This document shows, piece by piece, positions 55,056-64,000 of a stretch of DNA of 64,000 bases. Under the pieces are notes generated by a model. The model had not been told where the DNA came from. It searched no databases and saw nothing but the letters and a program-made list of their open reading frames with translations. Position numbers and translations under genes: made by a program. Numbering within the stretch: position 1 is the stretch's first letter; each line of letters starts with the position of its first letter. Source of the stretch: Pectobacterium araliae (GTDB lineage Bacteria; Pseudomonadota; Gammaproteobacteria; Enterobacterales; Enterobacteriaceae); assembly GCF_037076465.1 (NCBI RefSeq), contig NZ_AP028908.1:2604001-2668000 (forward strand), given 5' to 3'.

Positions 55056-55776
55056 AGCCTTGCTCCTCCAACTGTTTCACCAGCGAGAAATCACCGGATT
55101 TCACAATGCGACCTTGATACAGAACATGGACGTGATCCGGTTTGATGTAATCAAGAATACGCTGGTAGTGCGTGACGATGATGAACGAACGCTTGCCGTC
55201 GCGCAGAGAGTTCACGCCGTTAGAGACGATTTTCAGTGCGTCAATATCCAGCCCGGAGTCCGTCTCATCCAGAATGCACAAATCCGGTTCCAGCGCCGCC
55301 ATTTGCAGAATGTCGTTACGCTTCTTCTCGCCGCCGGAGAAGCCCACGTTGACCGAACGGGTCAACAAATCTTCAGGCATATTCAGTAGCTTGATTTTCT
55401 CTTCGATAAAGTCGGCGAAGTCAAAACGATCCAGAGGTTCCTGCTCACGGTATTTGCGCACCGCGTTCACAGAGGTTTGCAGGAAGAACTGGTTGCTGAC
55501 GCCGGGGATCTCTACCGGATATTGAAACGCCATGAAGACGCCTTCACCCGCGCGGTCTTCTGGCGATAACTCCAGCAGATCTTTCCCTTTGAAGCTGACA
55601 GAGCCATCGGTCACTTCATATTCTTCACGTCCAGCCAGCGTCGCGGAGAGCGTACTTTTTCCTGAGCCATTCGGGCCCATAATCGCGTGGACTTCACCCG
55701 GCTTAATGGTGAGATTAAGCCCTTTGATGATCTCTTTGCCTTCAACGCTAACTTTTAAATTTTCGATGCTTAACAT
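55030..55776 (-). CDS. sufC: SufC, ABC-type ATPase
   Basis: A 248-residue ATPase: Walker A GPNGSGKSTLS, signature FSGGEKKRNDILQ, Walker B LCILDETDSGLD (E. coli has ESDSGLD). It drives SufBCD cluster assembly. ATG 55776 is used. Confidence 0.97.
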   Translation of the reverse strand: MLSIENLKVSVEGKEIIKGLNLTIKPGEVHAIMGPNGSGKSTLSATLAGREEYEVTDGSVSFKGKDLLELSPEDRAGEGVFMAFQYPVEIPGVSNQFFLQTSVNAVRKYREQEPLDRFDFADFIEEKIKLLNMPEDLLTRSVNVGFSGGEKKRNDILQMAALEPDLCILDETDSGLDIDALKIVSNGVNSLRDGKRSFIIVTHYQRILDYIKPDHVHVLYQGRIVKSGDFSLVKQLEEQGYGWLTDEQ

Positions 55777-55873
55777 GCTTATTCCTTCCAACGCCCAATG
55801 TGACGGGCGTTCAATGAATTCCGGGACCGATGATTCTCATTATTAGTCTGTGAAAATCCCGGTAACCGCCGAA

Positions 55874-57379
55874 TTAACCCACGCTGTGTTCCAGGCTAAT
55901 CGCCAGTAACTTTTGTGCTTCCACCGCGAATTCCAGCGGTAACTCAGAGAAAACGTCCTTACAGAAACCGTTCACGATCATTGAGATAGCGTCATCTTCG
56001 CTGATACCGCGTTGCAGACAGTAGAACAGTTGGTCATCGCCGATTTTCGACGTGGTCGCTTCATGCTCCAGTTGTGCCGTATTGTTGCGCACTTCTACAT
56101 ACGGGAACGTGTGCGCACCGCATTCGCTGCCGATCAGCATCGAGTCACACTGGGTAAAGTTACGGGCATTCGCCGCACTCGGCATGATCTTCACCAGACC
56201 ACGGTAGGTGTTCTCACTGCGCCCAGCGGAAATCCCTTTGGAGATGATGGTCGAACGGGTGTTTTTACCGATGTGAATCATCTTGGTGCCGGTATCCGCC
56301 TGCTGACGACCGTTGGTCAACGCAACAGAGAAGAATTCGCCAACGGAGTAGTCACCGCGCAGAATAACGCTTGGGTATTTCCAGGTGATCGCTGAACCCG
56401 TTTCCGATTGCGTCCATGACATTTTTGAATGCTCACCCGCACACAGCGCACGCTTGGTCACAAAGTTCAGAATCCCGCCTTCGGCGTCATCCTTACCGGA
56501 GAACCAGTTTTGCACCGTGGAGTATTTCACTTCGGCATTCTTGTTGATGATCACTTCTACTACCGCAGCGTGCAGCTGGTAGGTGTCACGAACCGGCGCG
56601 GAGCAGCCTTCAATATAGCTAACGTAGCTGTCGTCATCGGCGATCAAGATCGTGCGCTCGAACTGACCGGTTTTTGCCGCATTGATACGGAAATACGTTG
56701 ACAGCTCCATCGGGCAGCGCACGCCTTTCGGGATGTACACAAACGTGCCGTCAGAAGCAACCGCCGAATTCAGCGCCGCAAAGAAGTTGTCGTTCGCTGG
56801 TACAACCGTGCCGAGATACTGGCGCACCAGATCGGGATGTTCCTGAATCGCCTCACTGAATGAGCAGAAAATAATGCCTTTTTCAGCCAGCTCATGTCGA
56901 TACGTGGTCGCCACGGATACCGAGTCGAAAATGGCATCGACTGCGACTTTCTGGCCTTCACGGACAGGAACGCCCAACTGATTGAAGGCATTCTCCACTT
57001 CGCTGGTCAGGTAATTATTCACGTCCGTAATCCCAGATTGCTGCTTGGCGCCGGGCTCTGAGCCGCAGCTGTCATCGCAGTTACCGCAGGAAGGCGCGGA
57101 ATAATAGCTATAGTCCTGATAATCGAGTTTCTCGTAATGGGCTTTTAGCCAATGCGGTTCTTCCATCTCCAGCCACGCTTTGTAAGCGTTAAGACGGAAT
57201 TCCAGCATCCACTCAGGTTCATTACGCTTCGCCGAGATCGCCCGGACGACATCTTCATTGATGCCGTGCGCTAGTTCATCGGTTTCCAATTGCGTGAAGA
57301 AACCTTCTTTATATTTATAGCGTCCATCACCCATCCAGATCTGGACATCATCAGGTACATCTACCGTGCTACGTGCCAT
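55874..57379 (-). CDS. sufB: SufB, Fe-S cluster scaffold
   Basis: A 501-residue protein matching E. coli SufB over its length; the cysteine cluster [15 protein letters not shown] and the C-terminal [19 protein letters not shown] (assembly cysteine) are present. 97 bases lie between sufB and sufC. Confidence 0.97.
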   Translation of the reverse strand: MARSTVDVPDDVQIWMGDGRYKYKEGFFTQLETDELAHGINEDVVRAISAKRNEPEWMLEFRLNAYKAWLEMEEPHWLKAHYEKLDYQDYSYYSAPSCGNCDDSCGSEPGAKQQSGITDVNNYLTSEVENAFNQLGVPVREGQKVAVDAIFDSVSVATTYRHELAEKGIIFCSFSEAIQEHPDLVRQYLGTVVPANDNFFAALNSAVASDGTFVYIPKGVRCPMELSTYFRINAAKTGQFERTILIADDDSYVSYIEGCSAPVRDTYQLHAAVVEVIINKNAEVKYSTVQNWFSGKDDAEGGILNFVTKRALCAGEHSKMSWTQSETGSAITWKYPSVILRGDYSVGEFFSVALTNGRQQADTGTKMIHIGKNTRSTIISKGISAGRSENTYRGLVKIMPSAANARNFTQCDSMLIGSECGAHTFPYVEVRNNTAQLEHEATTSKIGDDQLFYCLQRGISEDDAISMIVNGFCKDVFSELPLEFAVEAQKLLAISLEHSVG

Positions 57380-57392
57380 AATTTTTCATCAC

Positions 57393-57764
57393 TTAAATGC
57401 CAAAGCTTTCGCCACATCCACAAGCATGCTGCGCTCTGGGATTATTAAACTTGAATATCTGATTCAGCCCTTCACGGACGAAATCAAGTTCTGTGCCGTC
57501 AATGAAAGGCATCGCTTTCAGTGGGACATACAGTTTTGCGCCATCGCGTTCGAAGACCAAATCGTCGGTTTCGAACTCCTGTACCAGATCCAGCACGTAG
57601 CCAAACCCCGCACAGCCTGATTGTTTAACGCCGAGCCGCAGTCCTTGCACCGCTTCATCCTGTTTCATCAGATTCTTAATCTGCTTCACGGCGCTATCGG
57701 TCAGCGTCAGTCCTTGCCAGACATTTTCATCCAGTGAAAACGTCCCTACATTTTCCGCTTGCAT
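57393..57764 (-). CDS. sufA: SufA, A-type Fe-S carrier
   Basis: A 123-residue carrier with the three cluster cysteines in KQSGCAGFGY and HACGCGESF. It receives clusters from SufBCD. First gene of the operon; a Fur-like box lies upstream. Confidence 0.97.
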   Translation of the reverse strand: MQAENVGTFSLDENVWQGLTLTDSAVKQIKNLMKQDEAVQGLRLGVKQSGCAGFGYVLDLVQEFETDDLVFERDGAKLYVPLKAMPFIDGTELDFVREGLNQIFKFNNPRAQHACGCGESFGI

Positions 57765-58008
57765 ATGGAATACCTCATTGCGTGTGGTACCAGTTTTAGG
57801 CTGGTTTCCCCTAATGTTAGTGATAATGAAACTAGCTTCAACCTCTTGTTTTGCAGGGCTATTCGTAACATTTGGTTTTTTAGCCTGCCAAGCGTGCTAT
57901 TTCTCATGTTTTAAATGCCCCAAATGGCACAGCAAAAAATCGATTAATACATTGATAATTAATGAATTAATGCCATCTTACTTAGCCCTCGAGGTCAGAT
58001 AAAAATCA

Positions 58009-58027
58009 TCATCTCGTTATCATTATT
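58009..58027 (-). promoter_or_regulatory. Putative Fur box of the suf operon
   Basis: On the minus strand AATAATGATAACGAGATGA. The left ten positions fit the Fur consensus well, the right part poorly (11 of 19 overall). Fur control of suf is well established in E. coli. Confidence 0.5.
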
Positions 58028-58149
58028 ATAACATTTATCGGTGATACCTATTTATAAAACAGGGAAGGTATATGAAGATTTATGTGATTTCCGATCGTAC
58101 TTTTGGCGTTAAAGCACGTTTTGCCCATTGATCATGGCCTTTTTTATCA

Positions 58150-58170
58150 ATATGATAATGATTATCATTT
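58150..58170. promoter_or_regulatory. Strong Fur box before 133-residue gene
   Basis: ATGATAA-TGA-TTATCAT (58152-58168), a perfect inverted repeat equal to the Fur core, about 22 bases before the ATG at 58191. Confidence 0.85.
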
Positions 58171-58190
58171 AATATTCAGGATCGATAACC

Positions 58191-58592
58191 ATGCTTTCCG
58201 TGACTGCCTGGCTGCACCACCAGATTGACGAATATAAATTTCAGATTCGCGATGCCACTGTTGATTTCTATATGGCGGAAGCTCGTCTGAACCGTCCGGG
58301 AAGCAATATTGATCATTTGCGTCGCTTTCATAACGCCTGCATGGATATGGTTGAGCTCTGTCTAAGAAATGGCGATGACGACAGTTATCTGCACGCGCTG
58401 GTCAAATTGCACAATCGGTTGATTAAAGAGATCAATAATGAAGGGCGCTGCCACCTCTTTCGCGTGCAAAGTTACTACTTTGCCCGTAACACGCTAAAGT
58501 CGATTTGCCATCAGTTAAGCATGCAAGGCTCATGGGATAAAGCGACCGCTTTTCAAACGGACTTCGTTAAGCGCGTACCTTTTTTGCCCTAA
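58191..58592 (+). CDS. Unrecognised Fur-regulated 133-residue protein
   Basis: I do not recognise the family. It is 133 residues, predicted all-helical, no signal peptide or membrane segment, with three cysteines (about 50, 57 and 85-105) and several histidines. Segments include WLHHQIDEYKFQIRDATVDF and HALVKLHNRLIKEINNEGRC. The perfect Fur box and divergence from sufA argue for expression under iron starvation. A terminator follows. In E. coli the corresponding spot holds ydiH, which does not resemble it. Confidence 0.8.
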   Translation: MLSVTAWLHHQIDEYKFQIRDATVDFYMAEARLNRPGSNIDHLRRFHNACMDMVELCLRNGDDDSYLHALVKLHNRLIKEINNEGRCHLFRVQSYYFARNTLKSICHQLSMQGSWDKATAFQTDFVKRVPFLP

Positions 58593-58613
58593 AAAAACGC
58601 TCTTCACAGAACA

Positions 58614-58645
58614 ACGGAACCAGTCAGCAGTCTGGTTCCGTGTTT
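58614..58645. terminator. Terminator between convergent genes
   Basis: ACGGAACCAG (58614-58623) pairs with CTGGTTCCGT (58632-58641), followed by GTTT. Confidence 0.7.
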
Positions 58646-58650
58646 CATGT

Positions 58651-59067
58651 TTACGGCGTAATCACCGATGTCGTCAAACGCGAAATGCAGCACAGGCGCT
58701 GTTGATTATCAAAAATCTCAATCTGCCACACCTGGCTCCGGCGACCAACGTGAAGTGCACGACACACCCCCCGGACTTCCCCTTCGCGCACGGCACGCAG
58801 GTGGTTGGCATTGATTTCCAACCCCACCACTTGCTGATCGCCTTCGGAACATAAATAGCCCGCGACAGACCCCAGCGATTCGGCCAGTACAACAGACGCA
58901 CCACCGTGCAGTAAACCAAACGGCTGACGTGTACGTGAATCCACTGGCATCACCGCTTCCAGAGAGTCATCCGCAAGATGGGTATAGCGAATACCGACAT
59001 GGCCAACCATGCACGCTTGACTCTGTTGATTAAGCTGCTCCAGCGTAACCTGTCGTTTCCACAGCAT
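58651..59067 (-). CDS. menI: 1,4-dihydroxy-2-naphthoyl-CoA hydrolase
   Basis: A 138-residue hotdog thioesterase matching E. coli YdiI/Men[20 protein letters not shown], with the catalytic glutamate in [14 protein letters not shown]. It releases CoA in menaquinone synthesis, the quinone that feeds Nap and Nrf. ATG 59067 overlaps the ydiJ stop as TGATG. Confidence 0.95.
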   Translation of the reverse strand: MLWKRQVTLEQLNQQSQACMVGHVGIRYTHLADDSLEAVMPVDSRTRQPFGLLHGGASVVLAESLGSVAGYLCSEGDQQVVGLEINANHLRAVREGEVRGVCRALHVGRRSQVWQIEIFDNQQRLCCISRLTTSVITP

Positions 59068-62000
59068 CAGAGGATCTCCAATAGAGCCTGTAACGGATGG
59101 CGCAACGCGCTGCCTTCCATGCGCTTCACCTGACTGCGGCATGAATAGCCGGTGGTCAGACAGCGTTTCTGCGGTAGTTTCTGCAATACTTGCTGCCAGG
59201 ACAGCGCATAAATTCCCTGCGATTTGGCGAGGTTTTTGGTTTCATGGCCGTAGGTTCCCGCCATGCCGCAGCATCCGACGCTGACATTCTCCAGTTTGGC
59301 ACCAAAGCGCGAGAAAATGTCGGACCACTGTTTCGTGCTGATCGGCAGTGCCGTGGTTTCCGTGCAGTGCCCCAGCAGATACCAGGATTCGCCGGTAGCA
59401 GGCTGCGGTGTGCTGTCTGCCAAAGCCGTCACCAGCCATTCATGTACCAACTGCACCTGAAAATCGCCACGTTTCTCACCCAGAATTTCACGGTATTCGT
59501 CGCGATAGCACAGCACCAGCGCCGGATCGACCCCCACCATCGGCATCCCCAATTTGGCAACGCGATTCAGGAAATCTGCCGTCTTCGAGGCCGTTTTGGC
59601 AAAACGTTGCAAGAAACCTTTAATATGCTGCGCCTTCCCGTTCGGTGAGAACGGGAGCAGCACCGGTTTCAGCTTCAGCTTTTCGATCAAGTGGACGAAA
59701 TCTGCCACCACCTGCGCATCGTAATAGCTGGTGAACGGGTCTTGTACGATTAACACATACTGCTGACGCGCCTGCTCCGGTAGCTGTTCCAACTGTTCCA
59801 GCGTGGTGTTAACTCCGCTATGCCCAGCAAACTGCTGGCGCAGTGACGGCGATGACAGCAAGGGCAAATCGACCATACCAATCTGGCTGCGACTCAGGTT
59901 ATTCAGCAACGGCATTTTCAGGAAGAAGTTAAACGTCTTCGGGCTGCGCGCCATCAGCGGCGCGTAGCTTTCAACACCGGCGACCAAATAGTCACGAACC
60001 GGACGCAGGTAACGTGTGTGATAAAGTTGCAGGAAGCGGGAGCGGAATCCCGGCACATCGATCTTGATAGGACACTGCGTTGAACAGGCTTTACACGCCA
60101 GACAACCCGACATCGCCTCTTTGACTTCGTGCGAGAAATCGTAATCCCCTTGCTTCGCCTGCCAGGTATTGCGGGTTTTCTGAATAAAGGCGCGCAGGCT
60201 CAGCTTCTGCTGGGGTAAGGCATTCTCCAGCGCCACCGGGTCGACACCTTGCTCGGCCAGCAGGCGTAACCATTCACGTACCAGCGTCGCACGGCCTTTC
60301 GGTGAATGAATACGATTTCCGCTGATTTTCATCGACGGACACATGGGGCTGCGCGCATCAAAGTTAAAGCACAGCCCATTGCCGTTACATTCCATCGCAC
60401 CACGGAACGCGGTACGCACCGTCAACGGGATCGTGCGGTCAAATGTGCCGCGTTTAACCGCATCGACTTTCATCATCGGCGCATCAACATCCAACGGCGC
60501 GCAAATCTTTCCGGGATTAAGCCGGTTATCAGGGTCGAACACCGCTTTGATACGGCGCAGTTCGGTATACAGTTCCGGTCCAAAAAATTCAGGGCTGTAT
60601 TCGGCGCGGAATCCTTTACCGTGTTCGCCCCACAGCAGACCACCATATTTGGCCGTCAGCGCGACAATCTGGTCGGAAAGCTGTTTCATCAGCATTTCCT
60701 GCTGCGGGTCGCACATATCCAGCGCCGGGCGAACATGCAGCACCCCTGCATCCACATGGCCAAACATACCGTACGTCAGATTGTGGCTGTCCAGTAGCGC
60801 GCGGAACTCTTCGATGTAATCTGCCAGATGTTGTGGCGGCACGCAGGTATCTTCCGCAAACGGGATAGGTTTGGCCTGCCCTTTACTGTTGCCCAGTAGC
60901 CCGACGGCTTTCTTACGCATCGCGTAAATACGTTCGATTCCGGCCAGGTCGCTACAGGTTTGATAGCCAATCACCCCCCCCTCTCCGGTCGCCAGCAGCG
61001 TGTCCAGCCGCTGACAGAGCGCGTCAACCTGCCCATTAATCAGCGTTTCATCATCACCCGCGAATTCAACGATATTCAGGCCGAGCATTTCCTGATTAGG
61101 CACATCGGTAATCAGTTCACTGACGGAATGCCAGACGATATCTTCACGGGCCAGGTTTAAGACTTTGGAATCTACCGTTTCGACGGATAGCGCCTTTGCT
61201 TCCACCATGAACGGCGCATTGCGCAACGCTGAGTTGAAGGAATCATATTTGATATTCACCAAACGGCGACTCTTCGGCAACGGCGTGATATCGAGCTTCG
61301 CTTCGGTGATAAATGCCAGCGTCCCTTCGGCCCCGGTCAGAATGCGCGTCAGGTCAAAGGTACGTAGATCGTCGCTGAATACATGACGCAGGTCATAGCC
61401 AGTCAGGAAGCGGTTCAGCTTAGGGAATTTGTCGATAATCAACGCACGCTGTTCACGGCAGCGGTGCAGCACCGTATGGTAAATACGGCCGACAGCAGAA
61501 TCTTCTTCAGCCAGTTGCTCCGCCAGATCTATCGGCATCGCTTGGGTATCCAGCATTTCGCCGCCCAGCAGTACTGCACGCAACCCCAGCACATGGTCTG
61601 AGGTTTTACCGTACGCCAGAGAACCTTGCCCTGATGCATCGGTATTGATCATACCGCCCAGCGTCGCCCGGTTACTGGTCGACAGTTCAGGTGCGAAGAA
61701 ATAACCATAAGGTTTCAAGTACTGGTTGAGTTGATCTTTAATGACACCAGCTTCAACACGTACCCAGCCCTGCTCAGGGTTGATTTCTAAAATGCGGTTC
61801 ATATAACGCGACATATCGACGACGATGCCGCGATTCAGCGCCTGCCCGTTCGTTCCTGTCCCGCCGCCGCGCGGGGTAAAGGTCAACCCTGAAAAACGCG
61901 CCTCACCTGCCAGTCGCGACAAGATCGCCACATCGGCAGTTGAACGGGGGAAGACCACCGCATCCGGCAAAAGCTGATAGATGCTGTTATCCGTTGCCAT

Positions 62001-62120
62001 CGTCAGACGATCGGCGTAATTAGTCGCCGTATCGCCCGTGAATCCATTTTTCTTCAATGCTTCCAGAAAATTAAGCACCGGCTGCACTAGCCCGGGAGAT
62101 TGCGTGATCTGTGGGATCAT
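59067..62120 (-). CDS. ydiJ: FAD-linked oxidase / Fe-S protein YdiJ
   Basis: About 1017 residues. The N-terminal FAD-binding domain ([16 protein letters not shown], about 75-90) and FAD-oxidase C-terminal domain are followed by a 4Fe-4S motif ([12 protein letters not shown], about 665) and a GlpC-like cysteine-rich end ([13 protein letters not shown]). Homologues oxidise D-2-hydroxy acids such as 2-hydroxyglutarate. ATG 62120 (MIPQITQ) matches E. coli. Confidence 0.94.
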   Translation of the reverse strand: MIPQITQSPGLVQPVLNFLEALKKNGFTGDTATNYADRLTMATDNSIYQLLPDAVVFPRSTADVAILSRLAGEARFSGLTFTPRGGGTGTNGQALNRGIVVDMSRYMNRILEINPEQGWVRVEAGVIKDQLNQYLKPYGYFFAPELSTSNRATLGGMINTDASGQGSLAYGKTSDHVLGLRAVLLGGEMLDTQAMPIDLAEQLAEEDSAVGRIYHTVLHRCREQRALIIDKFPKLNRFLTGYDLRHVFSDDLRTFDLTRILTGAEGTLAFITEAKLDITPLPKSRRLVNIKYDSFNSALRNAPFMVEAKALSVETVDSKVLNLAREDIVWHSVSELITDVPNQEMLGLNIVEFAGDDETLINGQVDALCQRLDTLLATGEGGVIGYQTCSDLAGIERIYAMRKKAVGLLGNSKGQAKPIPFAEDTCVPPQHLADYIEEFRALLDSHNLTYGMFGHVDAGVLHVRPALDMCDPQQEMLMKQLSDQIVALTAKYGGLLWGEHGKGFRAEYSPEFFGPELYTELRRIKAVFDPDNRLNPGKICAPLDVDAPMMKVDAVKRGTFDRTIPLTVRTAFRGAMECNGNGLCFNFDARSPMCPSMKISGNRIHSPKGRATLVREWLRLLAEQGVDPVALENALPQQKLSLRAFIQKTRNTWQAKQGDYDFSHEVKEAMSGCLACKACSTQCPIKIDVPGFRSRFLQLYHTRYLRPVRDYLVAGVESYAPLMARSPKTFNFFLKMPLLNNLSRSQIGMVDLPLLSSPSLRQQFAGHSGVNTTLEQLEQLPEQARQQYVLIVQDPFTSYYDAQVVADFVHLIEKLKLKPVLLPFSPNGKAQHIKGFLQRFAKTASKTADFLNRVAKLGMPMVGVDPALVLCYRDEYREILGEKRGDFQVQLVHEWLVTALADSTPQPATGESWYLLGHCTETTALPISTKQWSDIFSRFGAKLENVSVGCCGMAGTYGHETKNLAKSQGIYALSWQQVLQKLPQKRCLTTGYSCRSQVKRMEGSALRHPLQALLEIL

Positions 62121-62406
62121 TATTTTTTGACCCTGTCCGTACATGATGTGTTTGCCAATATGTCGTGATATGCCTGGTATAGCCGCCCTTTCATCGGGGA
62201 CATCACGTTTTATCACATTTCGCAATCGTGTGCGCTCCCAGAACGGCAAAAACATACAGCATGTTGGCTAACCGCGGTTTCGCCAACAAAATGTTCAACG
62301 GACTGTCAAAACACCCTGAAATATCTCATGATGACGTAGTGACTATGCCATGCCGCCTAAACTGCCCCACCTTCAGCCTTTTCTTTTGCTATTGAGGAAC
62401 GATTCG

Positions 62407-63525
62407 TTGAGCAAATATTCTCAGCCACCACGATTTGATCTGGCCAGAAACCTGTTCAGTCTGGTGTTTATTACCATCATGATTATTGCCTGCTTTTGGG
62501 TGGTACAACCTTTTATTCTGGGATTTGCCTGGGCATGTATGGTGGTGATTGCCACCTGGCCGATGCTGATCAAATTTCAAGCGCTACTCTGGGGGCGACG
62601 CTCTCTGGCGGTGCTTGTCATGACGCTGCTACTCATCTTGCTATTTATTGTGCCGATTGCCGTTCTCGTCAGTAGCGTGGTGGATAATAGCTCGGCACTA
62701 ATGAGCTGGGGAGCCAGGCAGGAAAACTTTTCGCCACCGACGCTGGAGTGGCTGACATCCATTCCTTTAGTGGGAGAGAAGTTATTCAACAGTTGGCAGA
62801 CGCTGTTGCAAAGCGGCGGCAGCGGTTTGTTCGCCAAGGTGCAACCTTATTTTGGTAAAACCGCGACCTGGCTGGTGGCACAGGCTGCGCATATCGGCCG
62901 TTTTCTGATGCACTGCTCTCTGATGCTGATCTTCAGCGCCCTGCTCTATTACAAGGGTGAAGCCGTTGCGAAGGCTGTGCGACATTTCGCTATTCGGCTG
63001 GGACAAGAGCGCGGCGATGCCGCGGTGATCCTGGCAGCACAGTCAATTCGTGCCGTCGCACTGGGCGTGGTGGTAACGGCCATCGTGCAATCGGTGTTAG
63101 GCGGAGTCGGTCTGGGGCTATCCGGGCTCCCTTACACCACACTATTAACCGTTCTGATGTTTCTGTGTTGTCTGGCGCAGTTGGGGCCACTTCTGGTATT
63201 GATTCCTGCAATTATCTGGCTGTATTGGACGGGTGATACCACCTGTGGCACCATCCTGCTGGTATGGAGCTGTTTCGTTGGCACCATTGATAACATTATT
63301 CGCCCAGTATTAATCAGAATGGGGGCCGATCTTCCTATGTTGCTGATTCTTTCAGGCGTGATTGGCGGGTTGTTGGCCTTTGGCATGATTGGGATATTTA
63401 TTGGTCCAGTCGTCCTCGCCGTTTCCTACCGTCTGTTGTTTGCCTGGATGCGCGAAATCCCCGAACCACAGGGAATCCTCTCCGTTAACACCATCAGTAC
63501 ATCGAATAAAGAGTCATCGCAGTAA
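62407..63525 (+). CDS. ydiK: AI-2E family transporter YdiK
   Basis: About 372 residues with seven to eight helices; FILGFAWACMVVIATWPML, GDAAVILAAQSIRAVALGVV and IIRPVLIRMGADLPMLLILS match YdiK. I favour TTG 62407, preceded by GAGGA eight bases upstream and agreeing with the E. coli start; ATG 62350 is possible. Substrate unknown. Confidence 0.88.
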   Translation: MSKYSQPPRFDLARNLFSLVFITIMIIACFWVVQPFILGFAWACMVVIATWPMLIKFQALLWGRRSLAVLVMTLLLILLFIVPIAVLVSSVVDNSSALMSWGARQENFSPPTLEWLTSIPLVGEKLFNSWQTLLQSGGSGLFAKVQPYFGKTATWLVAQAAHIGRFLMHCSLMLIFSALLYYKGEAVAKAVRHFAIRLGQERGDAAVILAAQSIRAVALGVVVTAIVQSVLGGVGLGLSGLPYTTLLTVLMFLCCLAQLGPLLVLIPAIIWLYWTGDTTCGTILLVWSCFVGTIDNIIRPVLIRMGADLPMLLILSGVIGGLLAFGMIGIFIGPVVLAVSYRLLFAWMREIPEPQGILSVNTISTSNKESSQ

Positions 63526-63543
63526 GCACCGTATTTTCATCCC

Positions 63544-63565
63544 GTGGGTGGTGCTTACCACCCAC
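63544..63565 (+). terminator. Hairpin after ydiK
   Basis: GTGGGTGGT (63544-63552), loop GCTT, ACCACCCAC (63557-63565). There is no T run. The TAAGCACC at the ydiK stop could pair alternatively with GGTGCTTA. Confidence 0.5.
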
Positions 63566-63760
63566 CTGTTCCTCACGTTCAATCCTGCTTCGTCGTCGTC
63601 ACGCCTTTATATCTTGTCCAATAGGTAAAAATAGCTAATGATTACCCCTCTATTCTTAGGGATTAATCCTAAAAATTTTGATATCATTCCTCTAATGCAC
63701 CAGTATTATTGACAATGTAAAAACACTGAGAGGTCGATTCTTAAAAGATGATTAACTATT

Positions 63761-63774
63761 AGGATGATTCTTAA
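63761..63774 (+). promoter_or_regulatory. Putative RcsB box of rprA
   Basis: TAGGATGATTCTTA matches 12 of 14 positions of the RcsB-type site TAGGAATATTCTTA. It would cover about -48 to -35 if rprA starts near 63809; TAGGAT at 63797-63802 can serve as -10. Confidence 0.7.
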
Positions 63775-63808
63775 TGACGAAATAAGGCATTATCCATAGG
63801 ATAAATAC

Positions 63809-63917
63809 CGGAGCTAGCATTAACCTACTGTTTGTCAATAAGGTTTCCTCCTCGTCAGAGCTAGTAACGAATTGCTGTGTGTAGTCTTTGCCCATCCCCT
63901 GAGATGGGCTTTTTTTT
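63809..63917 (+). ncRNA. rprA: RprA, Hfq-dependent small RNA
   Basis: The 3' half, AACGAATTGCTGTGTGTAGT followed by CTTTGCCCATC and the GCCCATC/GATGGGC terminator with eight T, is nearly identical to E. coli RprA. The location after ydiK is also the same. RprA activates rpoS translation. The 5' half, with the region that pairs to rpoS in E. coli, is different here. The 5' end is inferred from the predicted -10 element. Confidence 0.85.
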
Positions 63918-64000
63918 CCTTTCATTTATCTACCATTCCATTGCGCCTTATCCCTTTTTTGTTACTCTCCTGTCAGCAAACCCTCAGTTCCATTTTTCAG
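63918..64000. other. Right window edge, nothing identified
   Basis: AT-rich bases after the rprA terminator. No feature can be supported before the edge. Confidence 0.4.

Noticed and set aside
57778..58002. 74-codon frame between sufA and the Fur-boxed gene
   Set aside because: It occupies the suf promoter region and has no good start or family resemblance.

Overview
The window reads as chromosome of a soft-rot enterobacterium, most likely Pectobacterium. The right end (pykF, lpp, an L,D-transpeptidase, sufEDSCB A, menI, ydiJ, ydiK, rprA) follows the Escherichia coli gene order, while the rest carries soft-rot-type content: a BglG-controlled beta-glucoside operon with porin and esterase, a nap/ccm/nrf cluster, and accessory oxidoreductases. 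The genus is an inference from gene content and order; no database search was possible.

Layout. 1-4262: iron/TonB region, with the 3' end of a TonB-dependent receptor followed by a thioredoxin and an unrecognised 307-residue protein, then convergent fecR-fecI and a decayed receptor gene. 4477-12953: a cluster of small-molecule reductases (Old Yellow Enzyme, two SDRs, three MDRs, an ABM-domain protein, a small membrane protein) with two related TetR repressors. Three intergenic sites share the pattern TATGA-N6-TCATA. 13110-15371: DHA2-type MFS exporter and AraC-type regulator. 15594-18021: narP and narQ, nitrate/nitrite two-component system. 18262-24191: napFDAGHBC, periplasmic nitrate reductase. 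24192-24999: an 800-base non-coding stretch. 25000-31609: ccmABCDEFGHI (cytochrome c maturation) on the minus strand. 31800-38575: nrfABCDEFG (formate-dependent nitrite reductase and its haem lyase) on the minus strand. 39032-47841: bglG-bglF-bglB, a LamB-type porin, an exported CE1-like esterase and an exported nucleoside-hydrolase-like protein, with two BglG-type RAT/terminator elements. 48201-51654: pykF, lpp and ldtE-like. 52037-57764: sufABCDSE. 58191-58592: a Fur-boxed unrecognised gene. 58651-63525: menI, ydiJ, ydiK. About 63809-63917: the sRNA RprA with an RcsB-like box.

How the parts work together. NarQ/NarP sense nitrate and nitrite. Nap reduces nitrate to nitrite in the periplasm and Nrf reduces nitrite to ammonium. 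Both need c-type cytochromes made by Ccm, with NrfEFG adding the special CWSCK haem of NrfA. The napF and ccmA promoter regions carry the same paired FNR-like and NarP-like sites at nearly the same spacing, and nrfA has its own FNR-like site placed for class II activation. The reductase cluster at 4.5-13 kb looks like a TetR-controlled response to reactive unsaturated carbonyls or quinones (inference). It is the best candidate here for a poorly described system.
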